From: Clostridiales bacterium
GTDB lineage: Bacteria; Bacillota; Clostridia; Lachnospirales; JAQSXR01
Assembly: GCA_029256575.1 (NCBI GenBank)
Contig: JAQSXR010000003.1
Span: 124,001-188,000 of the forward strand
DNA length: 64,000 bases
Direction of reading: 5' to 3'
The notes under the pieces are model-generated. The model made no database searches. It saw only the letters and a list, made by a program, of their open reading frames with translations, and was not told the DNA's origin. This document shows, piece by piece, positions 35,106-45,024 of this stretch. Made by a program: the position numbers and the translations under genes. Each line of letters starts with the position of its first letter. Position 1 is the stretch's first letter.

Positions 35106-36158
35106 ATGATTGAAAAGTATATGAGAGAGTCTTTAAAATCATTTCAGGCATATGTACCAGAACCAGACATCTATGATATAAAATTGGATGCAAATGAGAA
35201 TCCATATAATCATTCAGATGAATTCTTACAAGAGTTAAAAGAAACTATTACAAGTGAACTGTTAACAAGATATCCAGATACGAATAGTGTTGACTTAGTA
35301 ACTGAAATTGCGGATTATTGGAAAGTTGATTCAACACAGGTAATTTGCGGAGTTGGTTCTGACCAAATAATAGATGCAACTACAAAGTTACTTTTAAATC
35401 CTGGTGATATCGGTCTTGTTCCAACCCCTTCTTTTTCAATGTATAAGCACTCAATTTGTTTAAATCATGGCGAGGCAATTGAATATAGTCTTACAAATGA
35501 TTATAACTATGATATCGAGAGTATGATTGAAACATGTAAATTAGTTAAACCAAAGTTTATGATTATCTGCACCCCAAATAATCCTACTGGTAATATTATA
35601 ACAAATGAGCAACTTGAAAAAGTATTATCTCATGTAGAATGTCCAGTTATCGTAGACGAAGCGTATGCTGAATTTACTGATGAAACTGCTATTGATTTAA
35701 TTTCTAAATTTGATAATCTAATAATCCTTAGAACTTTCTCAAAATCATATGGCTTAGCAGGTGCAAGAGTTGGCTATGCAGTATCTAGCAAAGAAATTAT
35801 TGATGCCATTCGATTATGTATTCCACCCTATAGTTTAAGTACATTTACACAAATAGTAGCAAAAACCTCGATTCAAGGAAAAGAAAATTACAGAAAATAT
35901 ATTAAAATGTTGAAATCTAGTAAAGATAAATTGTATAATATACTATGCGAAAAAAAACAAATAGAAAAGGTATATCCATCGTATGCAAATTTCCTATTAG
36001 TTAAATTCAAGAACAAAAATGTTTCAAATAAATTAAAAGAAGAAAGCGTATTAGTAAGAGATTTTTCGAACCATCCTTTGCTGACTAATTGTCTAAGAGT
36101 TACAATAGGAACAGAAACAGAAATAAATAGATTATTGGATGCAATTGACAAACTATAA
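35106..36158 (+). CDS. hisC: Histidinol-phosphate aminotransferase
   Basis: A PLP-dependent class I/II aminotransferase that converts imidazole-acetol phosphate to histidinol phosphate. The 350-residue protein shows LDANENPYNHS near residue 27, GVGSDQIIDATTKLLLNPGD, PNNPTGNIIT, VDEAYAEF and the lysine Schiff-base segment RTFSKSYGLAGARVGYAV. It follows the stem-loop gap and starts after AAGGAG. Confidence 0.95.
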   Translation: MIEKYMRESLKSFQAYVPEPDIYDIKLDANENPYNHSDEFLQELKETITSELLTRYPDTNSVDLVTEIADYWKVDSTQVICGVGSDQIIDATTKLLLNPGDIGLVPTPSFSMYKHSICLNHGEAIEYSLTNDYNYDIESMIETCKLVKPKFMIICTPNNPTGNIITNEQLEKVLSHVECPVIVDEAYAEFTDETAIDLISKFDNLIILRTFSKSYGLAGARVGYAVSSKEIIDAIRLCIPPYSLSTFTQIVAKTSIQGKENYRKYIKMLKSSKDKLYNILCEKKQIEKVYPSYANFLLVKFKNKNVSNKLKEESVLVRDFSNHPLLTNCLRVTIGTETEINRLLDAIDKL

Positions 36159-36188
36159 ATATGTATGATAATGCAATGGAGGGGTAAA

Positions 36189-36776
36189 ATGGCTAGAGTA
36201 ACGAAAGTATCGCGAATAACTAAGGAAACAAATATAACATTGGATTTTAATATTGATGGGTCTGGTGAAGCAAATATTGATACTGGAATTGGTTTTTTTG
36301 ATCATATGTTAAATAGCTTCGCAAGACATGGCCTTTTTGATATGAATATAGATGCAAAAGGTGATTTGTTCGTAGATTCTCATCACACGATTGAAGATGT
36401 TGGAATTGTATTAGGCCAAGCAATTAAACAAGCAGTTGGAGATAAAAAAGGAATCAAAAGATATGGTAGCAATATAATGCCAATGGATGATGCTCTTATT
36501 CTATGTGCAATTGATTTATCGGGTAGACCATATTTATCATTTGAAGCAAACTTTACAACTCAATCAGTTGGCTATATGGATACCGAATTAGTTGAGGAAT
36601 TTTTCAGAGCTGTTTCTTATTCAGCAGGTATGAACTTACATATCAAGCAAATTAGTGGTACTAATAATCACCACCTAATAGAGGCAATATTTAAGGCATT
36701 TGCCAGAGCACTTGATGAGGCAACAGTTATTGATTCTAGAATAACAAGCGTAATGTCTACAAAAGGAATTATATAA
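36189..36776 (+). CDS. hisB: Imidazoleglycerol-phosphate dehydratase
   Basis: The enzyme dehydrates imidazoleglycerol phosphate to imidazole-acetol phosphate. The monofunctional protein (195 residues) lacks the histidinol phosphatase half found in E. coli. The manganese-site motifs GFFDHMLNSFARHG and DSHHTIEDVGIVLG are present, as well as NNHHLIEAIFKAFARAL. The start at 36189 follows GGAGGGG; the track start at 36165 lies upstream of it. Confidence 0.95.
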   Translation: MARVTKVSRITKETNITLDFNIDGSGEANIDTGIGFFDHMLNSFARHGLFDMNIDAKGDLFVDSHHTIEDVGIVLGQAIKQAVGDKKGIKRYGSNIMPMDDALILCAIDLSGRPYLSFEANFTTQSVGYMDTELVEEFFRAVSYSAGMNLHIKQISGTNNHHLIEAIFKAFARALDEATVIDSRITSVMSTKGII

Positions 36777-36789
36777 TGGAGGAATTGTA

Positions 36790-37509
36790 ATGAGGTTATA
36801 CCCGGCGATTGACTTAAAAGATGGAAAGTGTGTAAGATTAAAACAAGGGCAATTTAATGACCTTATTGTTTATTCGGATAACCCAATTGAAATAGCACGA
36901 AAATGGTGTGATTGTGGTGCTAAATTTCTTCACCTTGTTGATTTAGATGGAGCTCTTAAAGGTAGTTCTATTAATGAGATTGCAATCAGAAGCATAGTTC
37001 AAGGTTTGAACATTCCTGTTCAAGTTGGTGGTGGAATAAGAAACTTTGAAAATATAGAATATATGTTAGGGCTTGGAGTAAATAGGGTTATACTAGGAAC
37101 GAAAGCTGTTCAAGATCCTGAATTTGTACGTGAAGCTGTTGAACGATATGGTTCTGATGCGATTGTTGTTGGAATAGATGCGAAAGATGGAATGGTAGCA
37201 ACTCATGGTTGGGAAACAGTAAGTGAACTATCAGCATTAGATATGTGCAAGAAGATGCAGTTAATGGGTGTTAAATATGTTGTTTATACGGATATTTCAA
37301 AAGATGGAATGTTAAGTGGGCCAAATATTGAATTTACACAAATGTTAGTAAATCAAACGAATATTAATATAATTGCTTCTGGTGGCGTTTCCACACTTGA
37401 AGATATCAAAAAACTAAGTACAATAGGTGTTGAAGGTGCAATTATTGGAAAAGCACTGTATGAGGACTGGATTGATTTACGAGTAGCAATTCAAAAATAT
37501 GATAGTTAG
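36790..37509 (+). CDS. hisA: ProFAR isomerase HisA
   Basis: HisA isomerises ProFAR to PRFAR in a beta/alpha barrel. The 239-residue protein has YPAIDLKDGKCVRLKQGQF with the catalytic Asp8 equivalent, HLVDLDGALKG, the phosphate-binding GGGIRN, and YTDISKDGMLSGPN with the second catalytic aspartate, then ASGGVSTLEDIK. It is followed directly by the HisIE fusion; hisH and hisF, expected around it, are absent. Confidence 0.95.
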   Translation: MRLYPAIDLKDGKCVRLKQGQFNDLIVYSDNPIEIARKWCDCGAKFLHLVDLDGALKGSSINEIAIRSIVQGLNIPVQVGGGIRNFENIEYMLGLGVNRVILGTKAVQDPEFVREAVERYGSDAIVVGIDAKDGMVATHGWETVSELSALDMCKKMQLMGVKYVVYTDISKDGMLSGPNIEFTQMLVNQTNINIIASGGVSTLEDIKKLSTIGVEGAIIGKALYEDWIDLRVAIQKYDS

Positions 37510-37521
37510 GAGACCAATACA

Positions 37522-38598
37522 TTGAAAACTATAATTGCGTATATAGATTTAAACGAAAATAACATCAATGATATTATTAATAAGTGTATCGAAGATGGTG
37601 CTGATGAACTGATGTTTTTTGATTCTCCAAAGGATGAATCAAAAAGACGTCATTCATTGGAGTTACTTCAAAAAATAGCTGCAATGGTTTCTATTCCTTT
37701 TGGCGTTTATTTAGGGGATAAAACATTAGAAGAAATTAAATATACGTTATACACAGGGGTTAACTTCTGTTACATAGAAAATGACAGGCAAGATGCCTCT
37801 TTTATTATTGATAAAGCAAGAAAACGTTTTGGTGAAAATAAAATCAGAATTTATATGAAAGACTTTGGATCTGAAAACCTTGACTTTATTTTTATTAAAG
37901 CAGTTGATTCAGGTAATATAAAATCCTTAAAACAAAATATTGTTCAAAACGGTGATGAAATAATGGAAAAGAAATCAACCATTAACTTTAAAGATTGTAA
38001 AACCGACAGCAATGGCTTAATTCCTGTTGTTGTACAAGACTATAAAACAAAGAATATATTAATGCTTGCATATATGAATGAAGAAGCTTTTAATAAAACT
38101 GTTGAAACTGGTAAAATGACATATTATTCTCGAAGCAGACAAGCTTTATGGATAAAGGGTGAAACATCTGGCCATTTCCAATTTGTAAAGAATTTGTATA
38201 TTGATTGTGATAGTGATACGTTACTTGCAAAAGTAAAACAAATAGGTGTTGCTTGCCATACTGGAAATGAATCATGTTTTTTTACAAATGTAGTTGAAAA
38301 TGATAAGGAATATAAAAATTCATTGACAGTTCTTGAAAATTTATATAATGTAATAGAAGATAGAAGAGTAAATCCTAAAGAAGGTTCTTATACAAATTAT
38401 TTATTTAATAAAGGTTTGGATAAGATATTGAAAAAAATTGGTGAAGAAGCTACTGAAACTGTAATTGCTGCTAAAAATGAAGATGGTTATGAAATCAAAT
38501 ATGAAATAGCCGATCTTCTATATCATCTTACCGTTCTTATGGTTAAACAAAAAGTAACCTGGGAAGATATTATGTCAGAATTAGCTGCTCGAGAGTAA
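37522..38598 (+). CDS. hisI: HisIE (PRA-CH / PRA-PH) with a degenerate HisF-like N-terminal domain
   Basis: A 358-residue protein carrying phosphoribosyl-AMP cyclohydrolase (residues ~165-260; [31 protein letters not shown] and the zinc site [11 protein letters not shown]) and phosphoribosyl-ATP pyrophosphatase (residues ~275-358; [31 protein letters not shown]). The first ~140 residues resemble the front half of His[59 protein letters not shown]. Phosphate-loop glycines and the C-terminal half are missing, so it is unlikely to be an active cyclase. It is the last his gene here. Confidence 0.92.
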   Translation: MKTIIAYIDLNENNINDIINKCIEDGADELMFFDSPKDESKRRHSLELLQKIAAMVSIPFGVYLGDKTLEEIKYTLYTGVNFCYIENDRQDASFIIDKARKRFGENKIRIYMKDFGSENLDFIFIKAVDSGNIKSLKQNIVQNGDEIMEKKSTINFKDCKTDSNGLIPVVVQDYKTKNILMLAYMNEEAFNKTVETGKMTYYSRSRQALWIKGETSGHFQFVKNLYIDCDSDTLLAKVKQIGVACHTGNESCFFTNVVENDKEYKNSLTVLENLYNVIEDRRVNPKEGSYTNYLFNKGLDKILKKIGEEATETVIAAKNEDGYEIKYEIADLLYHLTVLMVKQKVTWEDIMSELAARE

Positions 38599-38682
38599 TT
38601 ATATTGTAATAGTGAAATCTAAGAATCAGAAATTAATTAAAAAATTATATTATGTAAAAATTGACAAGGAGAAATAGTTATC

Positions 38683-41325
38683 ATGAAGAAGTACGGTTTA
38701 AATGAACTAAGAAAAATGTATTTAGATTTTTTTGAAAGCAAAGGTCATTATGTAAGAGGTAGCTATCCTTTAGTTCCTCAAAATGATAAAAGTCTACTAT
38801 TAATAAATGCAGGTATGACACCTTTAAAGCCTTATTTTACTGGACAAGAAGTTCCGCCTAAATCAAGAATGGCAACTTGTCAAAAATGTATTAGAACAGG
38901 TGACATCGAAAATGTTGGTAAAACAGCACGCCATGGTACCTTCTTTGAAATGCTTGGCAACTTTTCTTTTGGTGATTACTTTAAAGAAGATGCAATAGCT
39001 TATTCTTGGGAGTTTTTAACTAAAGTTCTTGAAATAGATCCAAATAGATTATATGTTTCAGTATATTTAGAAGACGATGAAGCAGCTCAAATTTGGGAAA
39101 CTAAAATTGGCTTAGAAAAATCTAAGATAGTTCGATTAGGGAAAGAAGACAACTTCTGGGAACATGGAGCTGGACCTTGTGGACCTTGTTCAGAAATTCA
39201 TTATGATAGAGGAGAACAATATGGATGTGGCAAACCTACATGTGGTGTAGGATGTGATTGCGACAGATATATGGAAATCTGGAATAATGTATTTACACAA
39301 TTCGAAAACGATGGTAATGGAAACTATACCTTACTTGATAGAAAATGTATTGATACTGGAATGGGATTAGAAAGACTTGCAACTGTAATGCAAGAAGTTG
39401 ACTCTATTTTTGATGTGGATACAATTAAATCTGTACGTGATAATGTATGTAATTTAGCAAACGTAGTATATCAAAAAGAACATAACAAAGATATTTCTAT
39501 AAGGTTAATAACAGATCATGTTCGATCAGCTACTTTTATGATATCTGACGGTGTTTTACCTTCTAATGAAGGTAGAGGATATGTACTTAGAAGGTTAATT
39601 AGACGTGCAGCAAGACATGGCCGATTGCTTGGAATCGATAAACATTTCTTAGCAATACTAACTAAGACAGTAATTGAAACATCTTGTAGTGCTTACCCTG
39701 AGCTTAAAGAAAAAGAAGACTATATCCTTAAGTTAATCTCTGTTGAAGAAGAAAGATTTAGTGAGACAATTGATAAAGGTCTTGGAATCTTAAAAGATAT
39801 GATTGATGAAATAAAACAATCAAATAAAAATGTGTTAGCTGGAGAAAATGCATTCTTATTATATGATACTTATGGATTCCCTCTTGATTTAACAAAAGAA
39901 ATTATTGAAGAAGATGGAATTACCGTTGATGAAGACGGTTTTAATAAAGCTATGAATATTCAAAGAACAACAGCTAGACAAGCGAGAGAAACATCTAATT
40001 ATATGGGTGCCGCGGTAACTATATATAATTCAATCGATCCATCCGTTACTTCAACTTTCGTTGGTTATGAAAATTTAGAATACTCTTCGAAGATTTCAGT
40101 ATTAACCACTGAAAGTGAACTTGTAAGCGAAATTAAAGAAGGTGATAAAGCGACCATATTCGTTGAAGAAACACCATTCTATGCAACAAGTGGTGGCCAG
40201 TTAGCCGATTTAGGAGTAATAAAATCATCAAACGGAGAATTTAACATCGAGGATACGATAAAATTAATAGGTGGTAAAATTGGACATATTGGTACTATGT
40301 TAAGCGGTTGCCTTAAACTAGAAGAAACCGTTACACTTGTAGTTGACAAAGAAAGACGTACTGCAACGGCTAAAAATCATAGTGCAACACATTTACTCCA
40401 AAAAGCATTGAAAAATGTACTAGGAAATCATATTGAACAAGCAGGTTCATATGTAACGAGTGAAAGATTACGTTTTGACTTTACTCATTTTCAATCATTA
40501 TCAGAAGAAGAAATAAGTAAAGTAGAAGCAGAAGTTAATGATATGATTCAAGCTAACTTAAGTGTAGATACTCAAATAATGAAAATTGAAGAAGCTAAGA
40601 AAACCGGTGCAATGGCTTTGTTTGGTGAAAAATATGCAAATGATGTTAGAGTTGTTTCCATGGGTGAATACAGCAGAGAACTTTGTGGTGGTACACATGT
40701 TGCTAATACTGGAGTAATTAATGTATTTAAAATAATTACAGAAGCAGGTGTTGCTGCTGGAGTTAGAAGAATAGAAGCATTAACATCAACAAATGCCCTT
40801 AATTACTATAAAGATGAAGAAAAATTGCTTCACGAAGTTTCTAGAGTTGCTAAGGCAGAACCTAGTATTTTAATCAAAAAAGTAGAAACAATGCTAGAAG
40901 AAATTAAAGCTCTACAAAATGAAAATGAAAAACTTAAGAATAAATTAGCACAAGGTTCTCTTGGAGATGTCATGAACAAAGTAGTTGATGTTAAGGGAGT
41001 GAAGCTTTTAGCTGCGAATATCCCAGATGTTGATGGAAATGGACTTAGAAATCTTGGAGATCAATTAAAAGATAAATTGGGCGATGGTGTAGTAGTTCTT
41101 ATGTCAAAACAAGATAGTGATAAAGTTAATATAATCGTAATGGCAACGGATAGTGTAGTTAAGTTAGGAGTTCATGCTGGAAACCTAATCAAAGAGATTT
41201 CACCAATCGTTGGTGGTGGTGGCGGTGGACGTCCTAATATGGCACAAGCCGGTGGAAAGAATCCATCTAAAATTGAAGAAGCCTTATCTGCAGTTAAAGT
41301 TATATTAGGAGAACAAATAAAATAA
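38683..41325 (+). CDS. alaS: Alanyl-tRNA synthetase
   Basis: AlaS charges tRNA-Ala and edits mischarged Ser/Gly. The 880-residue protein has the class II catalytic domain (MKKYGLNELRKMYLDFFESKGHYVRGSYPLVPQNDKSLL shape with RTGDIENVGKTARHGTFFEMLGNFSFGDYF), the editing-domain zinc motifs HSATHLLQKAL and CGGTHVANTG, and a C-Ala domain ending GGGGGGRPNMAQAGG. AAGGAG precedes the start. No T-box is visible in the 84-base upstream gap. Confidence 0.97.
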   Translation: MKKYGLNELRKMYLDFFESKGHYVRGSYPLVPQNDKSLLLINAGMTPLKPYFTGQEVPPKSRMATCQKCIRTGDIENVGKTARHGTFFEMLGNFSFGDYFKEDAIAYSWEFLTKVLEIDPNRLYVSVYLEDDEAAQIWETKIGLEKSKIVRLGKEDNFWEHGAGPCGPCSEIHYDRGEQYGCGKPTCGVGCDCDRYMEIWNNVFTQFENDGNGNYTLLDRKCIDTGMGLERLATVMQEVDSIFDVDTIKSVRDNVCNLANVVYQKEHNKDISIRLITDHVRSATFMISDGVLPSNEGRGYVLRRLIRRAARHGRLLGIDKHFLAILTKTVIETSCSAYPELKEKEDYILKLISVEEERFSETIDKGLGILKDMIDEIKQSNKNVLAGENAFLLYDTYGFPLDLTKEIIEEDGITVDEDGFNKAMNIQRTTARQARETSNYMGAAVTIYNSIDPSVTSTFVGYENLEYSSKISVLTTESELVSEIKEGDKATIFVEETPFYATSGGQLADLGVIKSSNGEFNIEDTIKLIGGKIGHIGTMLSGCLKLEETVTLVVDKERRTATAKNHSATHLLQKALKNVLGNHIEQAGSYVTSERLRFDFTHFQSLSEEEISKVEAEVNDMIQANLSVDTQIMKIEEAKKTGAMALFGEKYANDVRVVSMGEYSRELCGGTHVANTGVINVFKIITEAGVAAGVRRIEALTSTNALNYYKDEEKLLHEVSRVAKAEPSILIKKVETMLEEIKALQNENEKLKNKLAQGSLGDVMNKVVDVKGVKLLAANIPDVDGNGLRNLGDQLKDKLGDGVVVLMSKQDSDKVNIIVMATDSVVKLGVHAGNLIKEISPIVGGGGGGRPNMAQAGGKNPSKIEEALSAVKVILGEQIK

Positions 41326-41430
41326 TAGTATGAAGTGCATCAACTGCCTACGTGCTAGTTTAATTTATTAATTTTGAAGTAAAAATATTGTTTTTAGTTA
41401 TATATACTTCACAATGGAAGGAAGTGTACT

Positions 41431-42648
41431 ATGAAGAAAATAGTAAGTTTAATTTTAGTTATTTCTTTAATATTAACAATAGGTGGTTGTAAAGCTAAGG
41501 ATAAGGAAAAAGATATCATAGATATTGGTGACGCGATTTCAACAAGTAACGTGGTTACCGTAGAACGAGGATATAATTCGAACACTGATACGTTTGATTT
41601 GTATCAATCCTTTCAATATTTTGACGAATATTTAAAAGCTCCTGATTATATGATTGCAAATATGGAAACCACGTTAGCAGGTAAAAATAAAGGAAGTAAA
41701 AATGATATCCATGGTTATTGTGAATGGCCTCGTTTTAATAGTCCTGAAATACTTGCAACAAATATAAAAGATTCTGGTATCGACTTAGTTACTACAGTAA
41801 ATAATCATTCTCTTGATAGTGATATTGCAGGAGTTAATTCAACTTTGGATTTTCTTGATGCCGCAGGAGTTGAACATTTAGGAACTTATCGATCACAAGA
41901 AGAAAAGGACACTTTATTTATAAAAGATATTAATGGGATTACTTTCGGAATAACAAGTTATACCTATTGTACAAACGGTATAACAATTCCAGAAGGTTAT
42001 GAGTATGTGATAAATGATTTGAATTGGTATGCCCCAGAAAATGTACAAAAGATGGTAGATGAAATAAAGGCGTTGGATGAGTCAGGCGTTGATTTTGTAG
42101 TGGTAAGTCTCCATATGGGGAATGAGTACGAAGAAAATCAATATTCATTTCAAGAAGATATGGTAGATAAAGCTTTTGAAGCAGGAGCTGATATTATTCT
42201 AGGAGGTCACCCTCATGTACTTCAACCTATGGAAATTCGTACAGTTGGGGAAGGTGTTAACGAAAGAATGGGTATCGTAATATATTCACTTGGTAATTTT
42301 ATATCAAGTCAGATTTATACAGGCTCAGGATCTGCACACAAAGATTTAGGAACAATGCTTGAGTTTAAATTTCAAAAAATTAATGATGAACCAGCAACAA
42401 TTGAAAATTTATATGTTATTCCGACTATATCATACTGGTCGGATGATGAAATTTCCGTTCTTCCATTAAAAGAAGCTTTGGAGAACCCTGAAAAGTTCGC
42501 ACCACTACTAAATACAAGCAAAATGGAGCGATTATTGTTTGCAGAAACTTACTCAATTAACCACTTGACTAAGTACTTAGATTACGAAATTGCATATAAT
42601 AATTATAAATTTGAAATTTTATTAAAAAAACCATTGACGAATGAATAA
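41431..42648 (+). CDS. CapA-family lipoprotein (PGA_cap metallophosphatase-like)
   Basis: A 405-residue protein with a lipoprotein signal (MKKIVSLILVISLILTIGGC, lipobox TIGGC) and a CapA/PGA_cap domain. The typical order is present: YMIANMETTLAG, TTVNNHSLDSDIAGVNSTLDFLDAAGVEHLGTYRS, VVSLHMGNEYEENQYSFQEDMVDKAFEAGADIILGGHPHVLQPMEI and VIYSLGNFISSQ. In Bacillus anthracis CapA is part of poly-gamma-glutamate capsule synthesis, but no capB/capC neighbours are present, so its role here is not known. AAGGAAG precedes the start. Confidence 0.88.
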   Translation: MKKIVSLILVISLILTIGGCKAKDKEKDIIDIGDAISTSNVVTVERGYNSNTDTFDLYQSFQYFDEYLKAPDYMIANMETTLAGKNKGSKNDIHGYCEWPRFNSPEILATNIKDSGIDLVTTVNNHSLDSDIAGVNSTLDFLDAAGVEHLGTYRSQEEKDTLFIKDINGITFGITSYTYCTNGITIPEGYEYVINDLNWYAPENVQKMVDEIKALDESGVDFVVVSLHMGNEYEENQYSFQEDMVDKAFEAGADIILGGHPHVLQPMEIRTVGEGVNERMGIVIYSLGNFISSQIYTGSGSAHKDLGTMLEFKFQKINDEPATIENLYVIPTISYWSDDEISVLPLKEALENPEKFAPLLNTSKMERLLFAETYSINHLTKYLDYEIAYNNYKFEILLKKPLTNE

Positions 42649-42661
42649 TATATGCTATAAT
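42634..42661 (+). promoter_or_regulatory. Promoter of rpsU-yqeY
   Basis: TTGACG (42634-42639), a 16-base spacer and TATAAT (42656-42661) with an extended TGC. The -35 lies in the last codons of the CapA-like gene. A 128-base leader follows before rpsU with no other clear feature. Confidence 0.75.
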
Positions 42662-42789
42662 TTTAATAGTGCTTTTTCCTCAATCTGACACACTTAACAA
42701 TGAAAGATGAGCCAGGTTGGGTGATAATATTACCCTTATAGGTTGTGAGGTTTGGCACGAAATCGACTATAGGGAGGTAGGTGTTAGCT

Positions 42790-42966
42790 ATGTCAAATGT
42801 AGTTGTAAAAGATAATGAAACTCTAGATAGTGCTTTAAGAAGATTTAAAAGAAACTGTGCCAAAGCAGGGATTCTTCAAGAACTTCGAAAAAGAGAGCAT
42901 TACGAGAAACCAAGCGTAAAGCGCAAAAAGAAATCAGAAGCTGCTAGAAAGCGTAAATTCAAATAG
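42790..42966 (+). CDS. rpsU: 30S ribosomal protein S21
   Basis: A 58-residue basic protein of the small ribosomal subunit. The sequence [58 protein letters not shown] is unmistakable. The ATG at 42790 was chosen over the GTG at 42781 because homologues begin at this point. It is followed by yqeY, the common Firmicute order. Confidence 0.97.
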   Translation: MSNVVVKDNETLDSALRRFKRNCAKAGILQELRKREHYEKPSVKRKKKSEAARKRKFK

Positions 42967-43002
42967 TTTTAAAGAATTTTAAGCAGAAGCGAGATGATTT
43001 AT

Positions 43003-43449
43003 ATGTCACTGAAAGAGCTTTTAATGCAGGATATGAAGACTGCAATGAAAGAAAAAGATCAAGTGAGAAAAAACACTATCCAATTAGTTCGTTCTGCTAT
43101 TCTTCAAGAAGAAAAAGATAATCATATAGAACTATCTGATGATCAAGTTCTTGATGTTATAGCTTCGCAAGTTAAGAGAAGAAAAACAAGTCTACCTGAG
43201 TTCGAAAAGAGCGGAAGGCAAGATTTGATTGATGAATTGATTAATGAAATTGAAATCTTAATGGCTTATTTACCATCCCAGATGACAGATGAAGAACTTG
43301 AAAAAGTTATTTCTGAAGTTATTGTAGAATTAGGTGCTACTAGCATCAAAGATATGGGAAAAGTAATGGGTGCCACGTCAGTGAAAGTCAAAGGCCAGGC
43401 AGATAACAAGAGAATAAGCGAAATTGTAAAAAAACAATTAAATTCTTAA
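43003..43449 (+). CDS. yqeY: GatB/YqeY domain protein
   Basis: A 148-residue protein of the YqeY family, related to the tail domain of the GatB amidotransferase subunit; its molecular role is not settled. It reads MSLKELLMQDMKTAMKEKDQVRKNTIQLVRSAI, matching family N-termini, so the ATG at 43003 is preferred to the one at 42994. The stop codon lies in the terminator hairpin. Confidence 0.92.
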   Translation: MSLKELLMQDMKTAMKEKDQVRKNTIQLVRSAILQEEKDNHIELSDDQVLDVIASQVKRRKTSLPEFEKSGRQDLIDELINEIEILMAYLPSQMTDEELEKVISEVIVELGATSIKDMGKVMGATSVKVKGQADNKRISEIVKKQLNS

Positions 43450-43471
43450 CCGAAAGGTTAAGAATTTTTTT
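43441..43471 (+). terminator. Terminator of rpsU-yqeY
   Basis: A perfect 11-bp stem AATTCTTAACC/GGTTAAGAATT with a GAAA tetraloop and a run of T. It overlaps the yqeY stop codon and the candidate -35 of the next promoter. Confidence 0.93.
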
Positions 43472-43490
43472 ATACCTTTTTTCATATAAT
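43462..43490 (+). promoter_or_regulatory. Candidate sigma-E promoter of yqfCD
   Basis: GAATTTT (43462-43468), a 14-base spacer and CATATAAT (43483-43490) match the sigma-E consensus KMATATT-N14-CATACAHT at 6/7 and 7/8 positions. The -35 lies in the 3' arm of the preceding terminator. yqfCD belong to the sigma-E regulon in Bacillus. Confidence 0.5.
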
Positions 43491-43521
43491 TGAGTAATAA
43501 ACAAACGGGGTAACTGCTAGT

Positions 43522-43794
43522 ATGGGCAAAACAAAAAAGAAAATTAAAAATCTAACGCAGGCCTTAAATATACCACAGGATGTAACGAATGGAGCAACAA
43601 TCATTACTATAGTCGGAAAGACCGAAGTAATTGTAGAAAATTATCGAGGAATTATTGAATATAATGATAAGAAAATAAAGATTGGAACTCGAAATGGCAA
43701 TATTGAATTTGAGGGAGAACGCTTCTTGATTGAATATTATACGGATGATGAGATGAAAATAAGTGGTAAAATCTGCGAAATAAAATATTCATAA
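43522..43794 (+). CDS. yqfC: Sporulation protein YqfC (YabP/YqfC family)
   Basis: A 90-residue sporulation protein. The family segments ITIVGKTEVIVENYRGIIEYNDKKIKIGTRNG and LIEYYTDDEMKISGKI are present. It is encoded just before yqfD, as in other spore formers. Start context GGGGTAACTGCTAGT is weak. Confidence 0.9.
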   Translation: MGKTKKKIKNLTQALNIPQDVTNGATIITIVGKTEVIVENYRGIIEYNDKKIKIGTRNGNIEFEGERFLIEYYTDDEMKISGKICEIKYS

Positions 43795-43803
43795 GGAGAT
43801 ACT

Positions 43804-45024
43804 ATGCAAAGACTTATCAAATATCTTAAAGGATATCTAATCCTATATATTAAGGGCTTTTCTGCAGAACGATTTCTAAATTTATGTATTAATAGAGATA
43901 TATTTATATGGGATTTAGAAAGTTGTGACAATGGATTCCGTTTTAAAGTAAGCTTAAAGGACTTTAAACGATTGAGACCTATTGCAAAGAAAACAAAGAC
44001 AAGGCCTAAGATAATTAAAAAATACGGTTTACCTTTTCAATTACATAGATATAAGCATAGAAAAGCTTACGCGATAGGATTAATCATAGCTATCGTTACC
44101 TTATATGGCTTTTCCTTGTTTTTATGGAATATTTCAGTAACTGGTACCTCAATATACACACCAGAAAATATTATACAGTTTTTAAAAGAGGAGAATGTTT
44201 ATGCTGGTATTAAAAAGAATAAAATTAACTGTGCAGAATTAGAAAAGAAGATTTTATATAATTTTCAAGATGTGGCTTGGGTATCCTTAGAAGTTTCAGG
44301 TACAAGGTTAATCGTAAATATAATAGAAACAAATGAACACCCTGATCTTGTAAAAGATGATACAGCCTGTGATATTGTTTCATTAAAACCCGGAATAATT
44401 ACAAAAATAGTAACTCGAAAAGGTACCCCTATGATTAAGATTGGAGATGTTGTAAAACAAGATGATGTATTATTATCAGGTACCGTAAATATAGAAACGG
44501 ATGGGGTAATAACAGGGATCAAATATGTGCATGCTGATGCAGATGTTTATGCAAAGACGGTATTACAGTATACAAATACAGTTCCATTAGATTACGAACA
44601 AAAAGTATATTCGAATAAAAAAACTAAGACATATGGTATGTTTTTTGGAGATTACAAGTTATATTTGTTTCATCCGAAAATTAAATATAAAAATTATGAA
44701 TCGGAAGCAAATATAAAACAATTTAAACTTTGGGGAGATTACTATTTACCAATCGGTATTAATACGAAAGAGTATATAGATTATGATATTGTAAGAAAAA
44801 CTTACTCAGAAGAAGAAGTCACTTTTTTACTAAATGATACCCTAAATAAATATATTGAAACTTTAGAAAAAAAAGGGGTTCAAATTATTGAAAATAATGT
44901 TAAAATAACATTAGATAATAAAAATGCTATTGCCAAAGGTAACTTGATTTTAATCGAGAATATTGGGTATGCTAAAGAGATAGAAATTATCGAATGGAGG
45001 CCACCAACGAATGAATCTAACTGA
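43804..45024 (+). CDS. yqfD: Sporulation protein YqfD
   Basis: A 406-residue membrane protein required for efficient sporulation in Bacillus. After a basic N-terminal part of about 80 residues there is a membrane helix (AYAIGLIIAIVTLYGFSLFLWNISVTG), then a mainly extracytoplasmic part with GIKKNKINCAELEKKIL, VAWVSLEVSGTRLIVNIIET and repeated beta strands. It overlaps phoH by 14 bases. Confidence 0.92.
   Translation: MQRLIKYLKGYLILYIKGFSAERFLNLCINRDIFIWDLESCDNGFRFKVSLKDFKRLRPIAKKTKTRPKIIKKYGLPFQLHRYKHRKAYAIGLIIAIVTLYGFSLFLWNISVTGTSIYTPENIIQFLKEENVYAGIKKNKINCAELEKKILYNFQDVAWVSLEVSGTRLIVNIIETNEHPDLVKDDTACDIVSLKPGIITKIVTRKGTPMIKIGDVVKQDDVLLSGTVNIETDGVITGIKYVHADADVYAKTVLQYTNTVPLDYEQKVYSNKKTKTYGMFFGDYKLYLFHPKIKYKNYESEANIKQFKLWGDYYLPIGINTKEYIDYDIVRKTYSEEEVTFLLNDTLNKYIETLEKKGVQIIENNVKITLDNKNAIAKGNLILIENIGYAKEIEIIEWRPPTNESN

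Noticed and set aside
38599-38682. T-box before alaS
   Set aside because: The 84-base gap is too short and lacks the T-box core.
41326-41430. Weak inverted repeat TGAAGTA/TACTTCA before the CapA-like gene
   Set aside because: Seven pairs across a long A/T-rich loop in A/T-rich DNA is likely chance.
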